DNA of 64,000 bases, from contig NZ_PEKX01000009.1 of the NCBI RefSeq assembly GCF_002796985.1, positions 452,547 to 516,546 of the forward strand, in the 5' to 3' direction. The position numbers were made by a program, and so were the translations under genes. Positions 1 through 8,474 of this stretch are shown piece by piece; the stretch's first letter is position 1; each line of letters begins with the position of its first letter. The notes under the pieces are model-generated. The model had not been told where the DNA came from. It did no database searches and was given only the letters and a program-made list of their open reading frames with translations. The stretch comes from Pseudomonas sp. (GTDB lineage Bacteria; Pseudomonadota; Gammaproteobacteria; Pseudomonadales; Pseudomonadaceae).

Positions 1-490
1 AGCCCATGTCGAGCATGCGGTCGGCTTCGTCGAGCACCAGAGTGTTCAGGCCATCGAGCTTCAGGGTGCCGCGGCGCAGGTGCTCCTGAATCCGCCCCGG
101 CGTGCCGACCACCACGTGGGCGCCGTGCTCCAGCGAGCCGATCTGCGGACCGAACGGCGTGCCGCCGCAGAGGGTCAGCACCTTGATGTTGTCGGCGGCA
201 CGGGCCAGGCGGCGGATTTCCTTGGCCACCTGGTCGGCCAGCTCGCGAGTCGGGCACAGGACCAGCGCCTGGCAGCCGAAGTAGCGCGGATTCAGCGGGC
301 TGAGCAGGCCGATGCCGAAGGCCGCGGTCTTGCCGCTACCGGTCTTGGCCTGGGCGATCAGGTCACGTCCCTTGAGGATCGCCGGCAGGGCGGCGGCCTG
401 GATCGGCGTCATCTCGCGGTAGCCGAGTGAATCGAGGTTGGCCAGCAGGTCGGCCGACAGCGCGAGGCTGGAAAATGCGGAGGTGGTCAC
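1..490 (-). CDS. dbpA: ATP-dependent RNA helicase DbpA (C-terminal part outside window)
   Basis: DEAD-box RNA helicase that acts in assembly of the large ribosomal subunit through hairpin 92 of 23S rRNA (family knowledge). About 163 residues are visible. They contain the Q motif region (REMTPIQAAALPA, about 25-37), Walker A AKTGSGKT (48-55), PTRELAD (about 80) and the DEAD motif in VLDEADRMLD (about 150-160). The ordered text, including LCGGTPFG and the QAKTGSGKTAAFG stretch, matches DbpA better than RhlE or SrmB. I chose a GTG start at 488-490 because the protein then begins where DbpA proteins begin (TTSAFSSLALS). The gene runs left past position 1, so the helicase C domain and the DbpA-specific RNA-binding domain cannot be checked. 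Confidence 0.93.
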   Translation of the reverse strand, partial: MTTSAFSSLALSADLLANLDSLGYREMTPIQAAALPAILKGRDLIAQAKTGSGKTAAFGIGLLSPLNPRYFGCQALVLCPTRELADQVAKEIRRLARAADNIKVLTLCGGTPFGPQIGSLEHGAHVVVGTPGRIQEHLRRGTLKLDGLNTLVLDEADRMLDMG

Positions 491-812
491 GAAGGGAGCC
501 CGGGTGAATCCATTGGCCGCGCAGTGTAGCAGGAGAGCACCCTCTGGCGGGCTGAGATGCCGGTATGACAAGGCTTTGAAGCCACTCGTCCGAATTTGTC
601 CAGGCGGCGATCAAGGGTTTTTTCAAGACATTCGCTTTCCGCAGATTTTTATCGTAGAGTTTCCGGACTGTGTTTGCATGGGTCGCCGTCGATCGTGACC
701 TGATGCGGTCGGTCATTCCACCCCGTCCTGCTCGACTCCTTGTAACGCCTTGCAACTCAGTTCCTGGTCACTCACGTGGCTAATTTTCAGAATATGTTCC
801 AAGGAGAACACC
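491..812. other. Intergenic region: divergent promoters and cold-shock 5' leader
   Basis: This 322-bp gap separates dbpA and the divergent cold-shock gene. It is more AT-rich (around 600-700) than its surroundings and must hold both promoters. Cold-shock genes usually have long structured 5' leaders, and the roughly 100-200 nt before position 813 would suit one, but I cannot place a transcription start. I see no convincing small gene in it. Confidence 0.5.
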
Positions 813-1022
813 ATGTCGAATCGTCAGAACGGCACCGTCAAGTGGTTCAACGAGACCAAAGGCTACGGCTTCATTACCCCGGAAAGCGGCCCGGACGTGT
901 TCGTACACTTCCGCGCCATTGAAGGCACCGGCTTCAAGACCCTGGCCGAAGGCCAGAAGGTCAGCTTCGAAGTCGTGCCTGGCCAGAAAGGCATGCAGGC
1001 CGAGCGCGTACAGGTGATCTAA
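813..1022 (+). CDS. CspA-family cold-shock protein
   Basis: A 69-residue single cold-shock domain, the normal size for the family. It binds single-stranded RNA and DNA and acts as an RNA chaperone (family knowledge). RNP1 is KGYGFITP (residues 16-23) and RNP2 is VFVHFRAI (29-36), both intact with the aromatic residues that stack on bases. The start is set by AAGGAG at 801-806, six bases before ATG 813. An upstream in-frame ATG at 750 has no such site. A strong terminator follows directly, so the gene is monocistronic. In P. aeruginosa a cold-shock gene also sits beside dbpA (from memory). The pairing of an RNA helicase with an RNA chaperone fits shared RNA work, but they are divergently transcribed. 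Confidence 0.95.
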   Translation: MSNRQNGTVKWFNETKGYGFITPESGPDVFVHFRAIEGTGFKTLAEGQKVSFEVVPGQKGMQAERVQVI

Positions 1023-1047
1023 GATTCCCTGGCGTCAGCCAAAAGAA

Positions 1048-1075
1048 CCCCGGGTGGAAACATCCGGGGTTTTTT
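1048..1075 (+). terminator. Rho-independent terminator of the cold-shock gene
   Basis: Stem CCCCGGGTG (1048-1056) and CATCCGGGG (1061-1069) with one G-U pair, closed by a GAAA tetraloop (1057-1060) and followed by six T residues (1070-1075). It begins 26 bases after the stop codon at 1020-1022. Confidence 0.93.
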
Positions 1076-1131
1076 ATTGCCTATGGTTTTATTGCTTATA
1101 GTGTCGCCATCGATTTCCGGAGCCGCCATCC

Positions 1132-1644
1132 ATGCCATCACCCGCCTTCCGCCTGCTGCTTGCCGGCCTGCTCGTCTCGGGTAGCTCCCTTGCCGCCGAT
1201 GCACCTGCGCAGCCCACCACCTGGGGCTGGGTGGAGACGCTCACGCTGATGCCCGAGGTGGCGCCGCTCAAGGCCAAGCTGGACACCGGCGCGCAGACCT
1301 CGGTAATGGACGCGCGCAACATCACCCGGATCAAGAAGAACGGCGAGCGCTGGGTTCAGTACGACGTGATGCTCACGGACCCTGCCACCGGCAAGGAAGA
1401 GCGCCTGCCCTTCGAGCGGCGCGTCGAGCGCGTGCTCAAGTTCAAGACCGCCACTGGCGTCGAACGCAGCCCGGTGGTGTTGATGGACGTGTGCCTGGGC
1501 GGCAAGGTCTACCGCGAACAGTTCACCCTGCGTGACCGCCAGACCCTGGATTACCCGGTGCTGCTCGGCCGCCGCACCCTGGAGCACCTGGGAGCGGTGG
1601 ATGCGTCGAAGACGCAGACCGTCGCACCCACCTGCAAGCCCTGA
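1132..1644 (+). CDS. Periplasmic retropepsin-like protein (PF05618 family)
   Basis: A 170-residue protein with an N-terminal signal peptide (hydrophobic stretch about 6-20, likely cut after SLAADA or just before). The motif KLDTGAQTS puts a retropepsin-type Asp-Thr-Gly at residues 51-53. Such proteins are annotated as ATP-dependent zinc proteases, but the DTG motif and the absence of any ATPase motif argue for an aspartic-protease fold; activity is not proven by sequence. GGAG at about 1119 is an acceptable ribosome site. Its stop codon abuts the stop of the convergent efflux gene with no gap. A paralogue of similar size lies at 5605-6132. Confidence 0.85.
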   Translation: MPSPAFRLLLAGLLVSGSSLAADAPAQPTTWGWVETLTLMPEVAPLKAKLDTGAQTSVMDARNITRIKKNGERWVQYDVMLTDPATGKEERLPFERRVERVLKFKTATGVERSPVVLMDVCLGGKVYREQFTLRDRQTLDYPVLLGRRTLEHLGAVDASKTQTVAPTCKP

Positions 1645-3081
1645 TCAGTGCTCGTCGACGCCATGCTCCGGCTCGACCCGGCGCGGCGTGGTGCGGCCGT
1701 CGTCGGCGTTGAGCTGGAAGAAGATCGCCGCCGCCAGCATCGACAGGATGCCAACGCTGAAGTAGGTCGCGTGGAAGGCTGACAACACGTCGCCTTGTGC
1801 GCTTTCCTGATCGCCATTGAAGCCGCCCAGCAACGCCGCTGCGCAGGCGATGCCCATGCCGATGGACAACTGCATGACCACCGAGAGCAGGCTGTTGCCG
1901 GCGCTGGCGTTGTCATCGCGCAGATCGATCAGGCTCAGGGTGTTCATCGCAGTGAACTGCAGCGAGTTGATTCCGCCCAGCACTGCCAATTGCACCAGCA
2001 GCAGTACGTAGGGGGTGTTCTGGTCCACCAGGCCGAGGCTGGCGATCATCGCGCCTAACAGCAGCGTGTTGCCGACCAGCAGCTTGCGATAGCCGAAGAG
2101 GTCCAGCAGCGGCCGCGCCAGTGACTTGATCACCATCGCCGCCAGCGCCATCGGGATCATGGTCATGCCTGCCCGCGAGGGCGAGAAGCCCAGGCCGATC
2201 TGTAGCAGCAGCGGTGTGAGGAAGGGCAGCGAGCCGCTGCCCAGGCGTGCGAACAGGTTGCCCAGTACGCCCACGGCGAAGGTGCGTGTGGCGAACAGCG
2301 ACGGCGGGAACAGTGGTGCTTCGATGCGCAGCGCCCGCAGCCAGTAAGCCGCGAGCAGCACCAGCCCGCCCACTAGCAGCAGGACCACGCGCACGTGGGG
2401 CATACGCAACTCGCCCAGACCTTCCAGGGCGACGGTGATCAGCACCATGGCGCCGCCAAACAGCAGGAAGCCGATCGAGTCGAAGCGCGTCGCCCGCACG
2501 CCATGCAGGTCCGGCATCAGACGCAGGGCGACGATGAAACCGACCAGCCCCACCGGCAGGTTGATCAGGAAGATCCAGTGCCAGCTGGCGTACTCCACCA
2601 GCCAGCCGCCCAGGGTCGGGCCGGTCAGCGGACCGAGCAGGCCGGGGATGGTGACGAAGCTGAGGATGCGTACCAGCTCCGTGCGCGGATAGACGCGCAG
2701 GATCACCAGGCGCCCCACGGGCATCATCAGCGCTCCGCCGATGCCCTGCACCACGCGGGCGCCGATCAGGGTGCCGAGGCTGGGCGAGAGAGCACAAAGC
2801 AGGGAGCCGAAGCTGAACAGGAAGATCGCGAGGAGGAACACCCGGCGTGTGCCGAAACGGTCCGAAATCCAGCCGGAGGAGGGGATCAGCAGCGCCACGG
2901 TGAGCAAGTAGGCGATCACCACGCCCTGCATGCGCAGCGGGTCCTCTTCCAGAGAGCGGGCCATGCTCGGCAGCGCGGTGTTGAGGATGGTGCCGTCCAG
3001 GGCCTGCATGAAGAAGGCGATGGCCACCAGCCAGGGCAGCAGGCGGGCCACACGGGGCGTAAGAATGAAGGGTTCGCTCAT
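1645..3081 (-). CDS. MFS multidrug transporter, DHA2 family, MdtD-like
   Basis: 478 residues, 14-helix DHA2 (EmrB/QacA) class of proton-driven drug exporters in the inner membrane. Motif D1-type sequence FMQALDGTILNTALPSMA is in helix 1, a loop 2-3 motif SDRFGTRRVF follows, and motif C is seen as GPLTGPTLGGWLVE in helix 5. Continuous similarity to E. coli MdtD, for example ALMMPVGRLVILRV and EYASWHWIFLINLPVG, supports the call. ATG 3079-3081 was chosen because the frame upstream of it carries no recognisable protein. The gene is convergent with the retropepsin gene. Substrates cannot be read from sequence. Confidence 0.9.
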   Translation of the reverse strand: MSEPFILTPRVARLLPWLVAIAFFMQALDGTILNTALPSMARSLEEDPLRMQGVVIAYLLTVALLIPSSGWISDRFGTRRVFLLAIFLFSFGSLLCALSPSLGTLIGARVVQGIGGALMMPVGRLVILRVYPRTELVRILSFVTIPGLLGPLTGPTLGGWLVEYASWHWIFLINLPVGLVGFIVALRLMPDLHGVRATRFDSIGFLLFGGAMVLITVALEGLGELRMPHVRVVLLLVGGLVLLAAYWLRALRIEAPLFPPSLFATRTFAVGVLGNLFARLGSGSLPFLTPLLLQIGLGFSPSRAGMTMIPMALAAMVIKSLARPLLDLFGYRKLLVGNTLLLGAMIASLGLVDQNTPYVLLLVQLAVLGGINSLQFTAMNTLSLIDLRDDNASAGNSLLSVVMQLSIGMGIACAAALLGGFNGDQESAQGDVLSAFHATYFSVGILSMLAAAIFFQLNADDGRTTPRRVEPEHGVDEH

Positions 3082-3376
3082 GGTCGGTCCGTCGGGCGAG
3101 GATGGCTCTAGCTTAGGGAATCTTTGACGATCGCGGGAAAAATCGCCGCTATGGCAGTGAGCGGGTTTTCGCGGGGAACCCGGTGAAATGATTGTACGAA
3201 TGGCCACCGGGTGCCGCTGCTGACGGGTGACGGAGTTCCACTTCACAGCCTCGGGATGACAGCGGTTGGCGGCGTTGTGATCGAGCCGCGCTTTTTCCTC
3301 CAGGCACCGCCCAGGGCGGAACAATGGCCCTGGCTCCCGGTCGATATGGCGTCCGGTACTTCCCCAGGAGACAGCG

Positions 3377-3919
3377 ATGTCCGTCAAACCCCGTGTCACC
3401 CTCGCACTGGCCGCCTTGCTGGCGGCTTCTTCCGCGTTTGCCTTCAACCTGGGCGACGCCGCCAAGGCGGTATCCGGCGCGACCGGCACCGACACCACGC
3501 GGGTTGCCTCCACGCCGCAAACCAGCGGTCTGCTCAGCGCCCTGACCGGCCAGCTCGGCGTCAGCGACGAACAGGCGCTCGGCGGAACCGGCGCGCTGCT
3601 GGGCCTGGCGAAGAACAAACTGAGCACCGCCGATTATTCGCAATTGGCGAAGACCGTTCCCGGCCTCGACAAACTCACCGGCAGCAGTGCCCTGGGTGGC
3701 CTCGGTGGTCAGCTCGGCAACCTGGGCGGTGGTGCTTCCAGTGGTCTGCTGGGCAACGTCAGCAGCATGGGGGACGTGAGCAAGGCCTTCGGTGCGCTGG
3801 GGATGGATCAGGACATGACCGGCAAATTCTCCGGCGTGCTGCTGGATTATCTCGGCAAGCAGGGGCTCAACAGCAACCTGCTCGGCACCCTGGGCAGCCT
3901 CTGGGGCAGCGGCGCCTGA
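3377..3919 (+). CDS. DUF2780 family exported protein (first of tandem pair)
   Basis: 180 residues with a clear signal peptide ending in ASSAFA (about residue 22). The mature part is rich in Gly, Leu and Ser and carries the DUF2780 (VcgC/VcgE) pattern: QLGVSDEQALGGTGALLGLAKN, LPxLD-type helix, a glycine-rich spacer GGLGGQLGNLGGG and FGALGMDQDMTGKFSGVLLDYL. AGGAG precedes ATG 3377 at normal spacing. The function of the family is unknown. The neighbour at 4017 is a paralogue with the same architecture, so the two arose by tandem duplication. Confidence 0.85.
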   Translation: MSVKPRVTLALAALLAASSAFAFNLGDAAKAVSGATGTDTTRVASTPQTSGLLSALTGQLGVSDEQALGGTGALLGLAKNKLSTADYSQLAKTVPGLDKLTGSSALGGLGGQLGNLGGGASSGLLGNVSSMGDVSKAFGALGMDQDMTGKFSGVLLDYLGKQGLNSNLLGTLGSLWGSGA

Positions 3920-4016
3920 TATCCGCCAGCCGGCGCGGAACCGCCGCGCCGCGCGCCGGTCCTATCGACGATCCGGCCCCGTTCTGGGGCTGGACATCCG
4001 CTTTCCGGAGCCGTCG

Positions 4017-4580
4017 ATGTCCACCCGTTCCGTCGTCTTCCTGGTCGCCGCCTGCCTGGCCGCTTCCCCTGTGTTCGCCGCTACTTTCACCGACACCAGC
4101 GAGCCTGTTGCCGAGGCGCAGGGCATACCGCCAGCCGCCACGGCGCTGCTGGGCAATCTCACCAAGCAGTTGGGCGTCAGCGAGCAGCAGGCCATCGGTG
4201 GCACCGGCGCCTTGCTGGGGTTGGCGATGAACAGCCTGAAGGACACCGACTCGGCGCAATTGCAGAAATCCCTGCCGAATCTCGATCAGCTCGCCGGTAA
4301 CGGCTCGATGGGCGACCTGGGTGGGGCGCTGGGAGGATTGGGCGGGCTGGGTAGCGCGGCGGCACTGCTCGGCGGGATCAACAACCTGCAGGACGTCGAC
4401 CAGATCTTCGGCGTGCTGGGCATGGACCAGTCGATGATCGGCCGCTTCGCCGGAGTGATCCTCGACTACTTCACCGAGCAAGGTCTGAGTAGCCAGTTGC
4501 TCGGTACGCTCGGCGGGCTCTGGGGGACACCAGCGACCCCGCTGACGCCAGCTGCACCGGTCGCCGGGCGGGGCGCGTAA
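4017..4580 (+). CDS. DUF2780 family exported protein (second of tandem pair)
   Basis: 187 residues with a signal peptide ending in PVFAATF (about residue 22-24). It repeats the organisation of the protein at 3377: QLGVSEQQAIGGTGALLGLAMN, SLPNLDQLAG, a Gly-rich spacer, FGVLGMDQSMIGRFAGVILDYF, then a closing LLGTLGGLWG shared almost exactly with LLGTLGSLWG of its partner. The C-terminal tail is Pro/Thr/Ala rich. GGAG lies just upstream of ATG 4017. The gap to the first copy is 97 bp, so they may be co-transcribed. Function unknown. Confidence 0.85.
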   Translation: MSTRSVVFLVAACLAASPVFAATFTDTSEPVAEAQGIPPAATALLGNLTKQLGVSEQQAIGGTGALLGLAMNSLKDTDSAQLQKSLPNLDQLAGNGSMGDLGGALGGLGGLGSAAALLGGINNLQDVDQIFGVLGMDQSMIGRFAGVILDYFTEQGLSSQLLGTLGGLWGTPATPLTPAAPVAGRGA

Positions 4581-4585
4581 GGGCT

Positions 4586-5470
4586 TCAGAACTCCTGGCG
4601 CAGTTGCTCGATGCGCGCGTCCTTCTGTTCCCACAGCTGCGACACCCAGTTCTGCACGTACTGGCGGAATTCCGCATCGTTCTCGTAATCGCCCTGCCAT
4701 AGCGCAGGGTCGATTTCGCGCGCCTGGATATCCACGATCACCCGCGGCACTCGCCCGCAGAGCAGGTCCCAGAAGCCCGGCCGCGGGCCCTTCGGGTAGA
4801 CCAGGGTGACGTCCAGCAGGGTATCGAGTTGCTCACCCAGCGCCGCCAGCACAAAGGCCACGCCGCCAGCTTTGGGGCGCAGCAGGTTCTGGTACGGCGA
4901 CTGCTGCCGGGCCTGCTTGGCCGGGGTGAAGCGCGTGCCTTCGAGGTAATTCACCACAGTCACCGGCATGCGCTTGAACTTCTCGCAGGCGGCCTTGGTG
5001 ATTTCCAGGTCCTTGCCCTTGAGCTCCGGGTGCTTCTCCAGGAAGGCCTTGCTGTAGCGCTTCATGAAGGGGTAGTCGAGCGCCCAGAAGGCCAGGCCGA
5101 GGAAGGGTACCCAGATCAGCTCCTTCTTCAGGAAGAACTTGAAGTAGGGCGTCTTGCGGTTGAAGGCCTGAACCAGCGCCGGGATATCGACCCAGGACTG
5201 GTGGTTGCTGATCACCAGGTAGGAGGTGTCGCCGCGTAGTTGGGCGGCGCCGCGAATGTCCCAGACGGTGGGGGTCATCAGGGCGAAGATGGCCTTGTCG
5301 ATTTCCGCCCAGGTCTCGGCGATCCACATCACCCCGCGCGAGCAGGCGTCCTTCGTGGCCTGGCCGGGAATGGCCAGCTTGAGCAGCGCAACCAGCAGCA
5401 TCGGCCCGATCAGGATCAGGGTGTTGAGCAGCAACAGGAGGCTGGCGATGACGCCTTTGACTGCCGGCAT
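4586..5470 (-). CDS. PlsC-type 1-acylglycerol-phosphate acyltransferase family protein (YihG-like)
   Basis: 294 residues. N-terminal membrane segment (about 5-27), then the acyltransferase motif I in ISNHQSWVDI (H-x4-D), a motif II region with FFLKKEL and a motif III LEGTRFTP, as in LPLAT enzymes that acylate lysophospholipids at the inner membrane. The text most resembles the E. coli YihG subgroup. Two in-frame ATGs are possible. I chose 5470 because AAGGA lies nine bases upstream; the ATG at 5479 abuts that site. Convergent with the second DUF2780 gene, five bases apart. The exact acyl acceptor is not determined. Confidence 0.85.
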   Translation of the reverse strand: MPAVKGVIASLLLLLNTLILIGPMLLVALLKLAIPGQATKDACSRGVMWIAETWAEIDKAIFALMTPTVWDIRGAAQLRGDTSYLVISNHQSWVDIPALVQAFNRKTPYFKFFLKKELIWVPFLGLAFWALDYPFMKRYSKAFLEKHPELKGKDLEITKAACEKFKRMPVTVVNYLEGTRFTPAKQARQQSPYQNLLRPKAGGVAFVLAALGEQLDTLLDVTLVYPKGPRPGFWDLLCGRVPRVIVDIQAREIDPALWQGDYENDAEFRQYVQNWVSQLWEQKDARIEQLRQEF

Positions 5471-5604
5471 GGGGTCCATTCCTTGTGCGACGGTGGCGCG
5501 GCCATGATACGCAGACAATTGTTCCGGCCCAAGCGGCGCGGGTATGGCGAACCAATGGCCGCCGTGCTAGTCCTATGCGACGTATTCCACCCCGGAGATT
5601 TCGC

Positions 5605-6132
5605 GTGAAACGCGCCCTCGCCCTGCTCTCTTTGACCGCCCTGATTCTGCCCGGCCTCGCACTGGCCGCCGAGACCAAGATTTATGGCCGCTACGAATGG
5701 GTCAGCCTGCCCGAGCTCGACCAGACCCTGCAGGCCAAGATGGACACCGGCGCCTACACCTCCTCGTTGTCGGCCAAGGACATCCAGATATTCCAGCGCG
5801 ATGGCGAGGACTGGGTGCGCTTCAAGCTGGCTACCAAGGATGGCGGCGACTCGGTGTACGAGCACAAGCTCTCGCGCATCTCGAAGATCAAGAACCGCTC
5901 CGAAACCGGCACTGAGGACGAAGAGGAAGAAGCCAGCCCCGGCCTCAGCCAGCGCCCGGTGATCGAGTTGCCGGTGTGCCTGGGGGGCGACCAGCGCACC
6001 ATCGAGGTCAACCTCACCGACCGCAGCCACTTCAACTATCCGTTCCTGATGGGCACCAAGGGCCTGCGCAAATTCCACGTCGCCGTGGACCCGGGCGAGC
6101 GCTTCGTCGCCGGCAAGCCGGACTGCTCCTGA
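5605..6132 (+). CDS. Periplasmic retropepsin-like protein, paralogue (PF05618 family)
   Basis: 175 residues with a signal peptide ending near LALAAE (about 22). KMDTGAYTSSL gives the Asp-Thr-Gly triad at residues 47-49, as in the paralogue at 1132. An acidic insertion with a run of Glu and Asp (EDEEEEA) lies mid-protein and is absent from the paralogue. The start is taken as GTG 5605 since GGAG sits seven bases upstream; ATG 5575 in the same frame would only add ten basic residues. It lies 66 bp before creB and could be co-transcribed with it. The same order is recalled from P. aeruginosa. Confidence 0.84.
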   Translation: MKRALALLSLTALILPGLALAAETKIYGRYEWVSLPELDQTLQAKMDTGAYTSSLSAKDIQIFQRDGEDWVRFKLATKDGGDSVYEHKLSRISKIKNRSETGTEDEEEEASPGLSQRPVIELPVCLGGDQRTIEVNLTDRSHFNYPFLMGTKGLRKFHVAVDPGERFVAGKPDCS

Positions 6133-6198
6133 TCCTCGATTGACGCGGCGCGGGGCTTGGTGGACCCTTCTGCGGACTTTCCCGGGAATCGGAATCCC

Positions 6199-6888
6199 AT
6201 GCCCCACATCCTCATCGTCGAAGATGAAGCCGCCATCGCCGACACGCTGCTCTATGCCCTGCAGGCCGAAGGGTTCGAGACCACCTGGCTGAACCTCGCC
6301 GGCCCCGCCCTCGAACGCCTGCAGCGCGATGTATTCGACCTGGTCATCCTCGACGTCGGCCTGCCCGATATCAGCGGCTTCGAAGCCTGCAAGCAGTTGC
6401 GGCGCTTCTCCGAAGTGCCGGTGATCTTCCTCACCGCGCGCAACGCCGAGATCGACCGCGTGGTGGGCCTGGAGATCGGCGCCGACGACTATGTGGTCAA
6501 ACCCTTCAGCCCGCGCGAAGTCGCCGCGCGGGTGAAAGCCATCCTCAAGCGCACTGCGCCGCGTGAAACGCCGGCCACGGCAGTCGCCGGCAACGGCCCG
6601 TTCGAGGTGGACGAGGAGCGCTTCCAGATTCGCTACCGCGGCCACTCGCTGGCCCTGACCCGCCACGAATTTCGCCTGCTGCAAGCGCTGCTGGCGCGCC
6701 CCGAGCGCGTCTTCAGCCGCGAGCAGTTGCTCGATGCGCTGGGCGTCGCCGCCGACGCCGGCTACGAGCGCAACGTCGACAGCCACATCAAGAGCCTGCG
6801 CGCCAAGCTGCGCCAGGTCGTCCCCGCCGCCGAACCGATCCAGACCCATCGCGGCCTGGGCTACAGCTACGCGCCGGACAAGAGCTGA
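6199..6888 (+). CDS. creB: Response regulator CreB
   Basis: 229 residues, the length of E. coli CreB. OmpR/PhoB class: receiver domain 1-120 with acidic pocket E8-D9 and phospho-acceptor D52 (VILDVGLPD), then a winged-helix DNA-binding domain (about 130-229) with LTRHEFRLLQALL and VDSHIKSLRAKL. In Pseudomonas CreBC responds to cell-wall stress and drives creD and envelope/beta-lactam phenotypes (family knowledge). The stop overlaps the creC start (TGATG), so the two are translationally coupled. ATG 6199 is the first codon that gives a normal receiver start, MPHILIVEDE. Confidence 0.95.
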   Translation: MPHILIVEDEAAIADTLLYALQAEGFETTWLNLAGPALERLQRDVFDLVILDVGLPDISGFEACKQLRRFSEVPVIFLTARNAEIDRVVGLEIGADDYVVKPFSPREVAARVKAILKRTAPRETPATAVAGNGPFEVDEERFQIRYRGHSLALTRHEFRLLQALLARPERVFSREQLLDALGVAADAGYERNVDSHIKSLRAKLRQVVPAAEPIQTHRGLGYSYAPDKS

Positions 6889-8303
6889 TGCGCCTGTCGC
6901 TGCGGATCTTCCTGGTCTACTTCTTCTTCGTCGGGCTGACCGGCTGGTTCGTCCTGCGCACGGTGATGGACGAGATCCGCCCCGGCGTGCGGCAGTCCAG
7001 CGAAGAGACGCTGGTGGATACCGCCAACCTGCTGGCGGAGATTCTCCAGGCCGACGTGAAGAGCGGCACCCTCGACCAGAGCCGCCTGCCCGACATGTTG
7101 CGCGCCTATGGCGCGCGCAGCCCGCAGGCGGACATCTGGGGCGTGAACAAGACGGCGGTCAACCACCGCATCTACGTCACCGACGCACGCGGCATCGTCC
7201 TGCTGGACTCCCTCGGCCAGGCCGTGGGCCAGGACTACTCGCGCTGGAACGATGTCTATAGGACCCTGCGCGGCCAGTACGGTGCGCGCTCCAGTCGCGA
7301 GTCGGCGGACGACCCGGAGTCCTCGGTGATGTATGTCGCCGCACCCATCCATGATGGCGAGAAGATCATCGGCGTGGTCTCGGTCTCCAAGCCCAACCGC
7401 ACGCTACAACCTTACATCGACCGCTCGCAGCGTCGGCTGGCCTGGCTCGGTGCCGGGCTGATCGTGCTCGGCCTGCTGGTCGGCGCGGGTTTGTCCTGGT
7501 GGCTCAGTCGCTCGCTGGATCGCCTGACCCGCTACGCCCAGGCAGTCAGCGAGGGCCGGCGCGCCGAACTGCCGCGCTACCGGGGCGGCGAGATGGCGCA
7601 ACTGGCCGGCGCAGTAGAGCGCATGCGCGTGCAGTTGGAGGGCAAGGACTACGTCGAGCGCTACGTGCATACCCTGACCCACGAATTGAAAAGCCCGCTG
7701 GCGGCGATCCGTGGCGCGGCGGAGCTGCTCGAAGGCGAGATGCCTGCCGAGCAGCGTGCGCGCTTCGTCGGCAACATCGCCGGGGAGAGCGAGCGCCTGC
7801 AACAGCTGATCGAGCGCCTGCTGAACCTCGCCCAGGTGGAGCAGCGCCAGGGGCTGGAGGAACGTGTGCCGGTGGCGTTGCATGAGCTGGCGGACGAGCT
7901 GATCGATGAGCGCATGGCCCGTGCGCAGGGCGTGCAGCTGGAGAATGCGATTCCACAGCAGGCAACCGTGGTCGGCGAGCGTTTCCTGCTGCGCCAGGCG
8001 CTGGGCAACCTGCTGGAGAATGCGCTGGATTTCACCCCGGCGGGGGACGTGATTCGCTTCGATGCGCAGCCTGACGGCGAGGGCTGGCGGGTGGAGTTGT
8101 TCAACCAGGGTGAAGCCATTCCGGAGTTCGCCCTGCCGCGCCTGACCGAGCGCTTCTATTCCCTGCCGCGCCCGGTGAGCGGGCGCAAGAGCACCGGCCT
8201 CGGCCTCAACTTCGTCGCCGAGGTAGCGGCGCTGCATGGTGGTGAGTTGCGCGTGGAGAACGTCGAGGGCGGGGTGCGCGCGAGCCTGCTTCTGCCTTCG
8301 TAG
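6888..8303 (+). CDS. creC: Sensor histidine kinase CreC
   Basis: 471 residues. Two membrane helices (about 7-23 and 185-206) enclose a periplasmic sensor of the CreC type. The following HAMP region leads to the H-box HTLTHELKSP with H265 as the phospho-site, an N-box in LGNLLENALDF (about 360) and a G-box STGLGLNF (about 435). It pairs with CreB directly upstream and precedes creD. Oddly, its TAG stop codon (8301-8303) is the beginning of a REP repeat, so the repeat insertion has set the end of the protein, LLLPS. Confidence 0.95.
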   Translation: MRLSLRIFLVYFFFVGLTGWFVLRTVMDEIRPGVRQSSEETLVDTANLLAEILQADVKSGTLDQSRLPDMLRAYGARSPQADIWGVNKTAVNHRIYVTDARGIVLLDSLGQAVGQDYSRWNDVYRTLRGQYGARSSRESADDPESSVMYVAAPIHDGEKIIGVVSVSKPNRTLQPYIDRSQRRLAWLGAGLIVLGLLVGAGLSWWLSRSLDRLTRYAQAVSEGRRAELPRYRGGEMAQLAGAVERMRVQLEGKDYVERYVHTLTHELKSPLAAIRGAAELLEGEMPAEQRARFVGNIAGESERLQQLIERLLNLAQVEQRQGLEERVPVALHELADELIDERMARAQGVQLENAIPQQATVVGERFLLRQALGNLLENALDFTPAGDVIRFDAQPDGEGWRVELFNQGEAIPEFALPRLTERFYSLPRPVSGRKSTGLGLNFVAEVAALHGGELRVENVEGGVRASLLLPS

Positions 8304-8367
8304 GAGCGAGCTTGCTCGCGAACAGGCCTAATTGCGGAGTTGGTTCACAAGCAAGCTCGCTCCTACG
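8299..8367. repeat. REPIN (inverted pair of REP elements) between creC and creD
   Basis: Left REP GTAGGAGCGAGCTTGCTCG (from 8300) and an inverted right REP ending GCTCCTACG at 8367, with about 20 bp between. This is the commonest repeat in the window. It overlaps the last codon of creC and can fold into a long hairpin in the creC-creD transcript. Confidence 0.9.
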
Positions 8368-8474
8368 AAAAGCCAACACCACATAAAACCCACACAGTCT
8401 CCACACTCTGCCCCAAGCGCCCCCACGCGCGGGCCCCAGGCTTGCTCCGTCGTCCACCCACGGAGAAGCCTTCG

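Noticed and set aside
8304..8474. A cre tag (TTCAC-N6-TTCAC) before creD
   Set aside because: Only one TTCAC is present, and it lies within the REP. I see no paired site, so I did not annotate a CreB operator.
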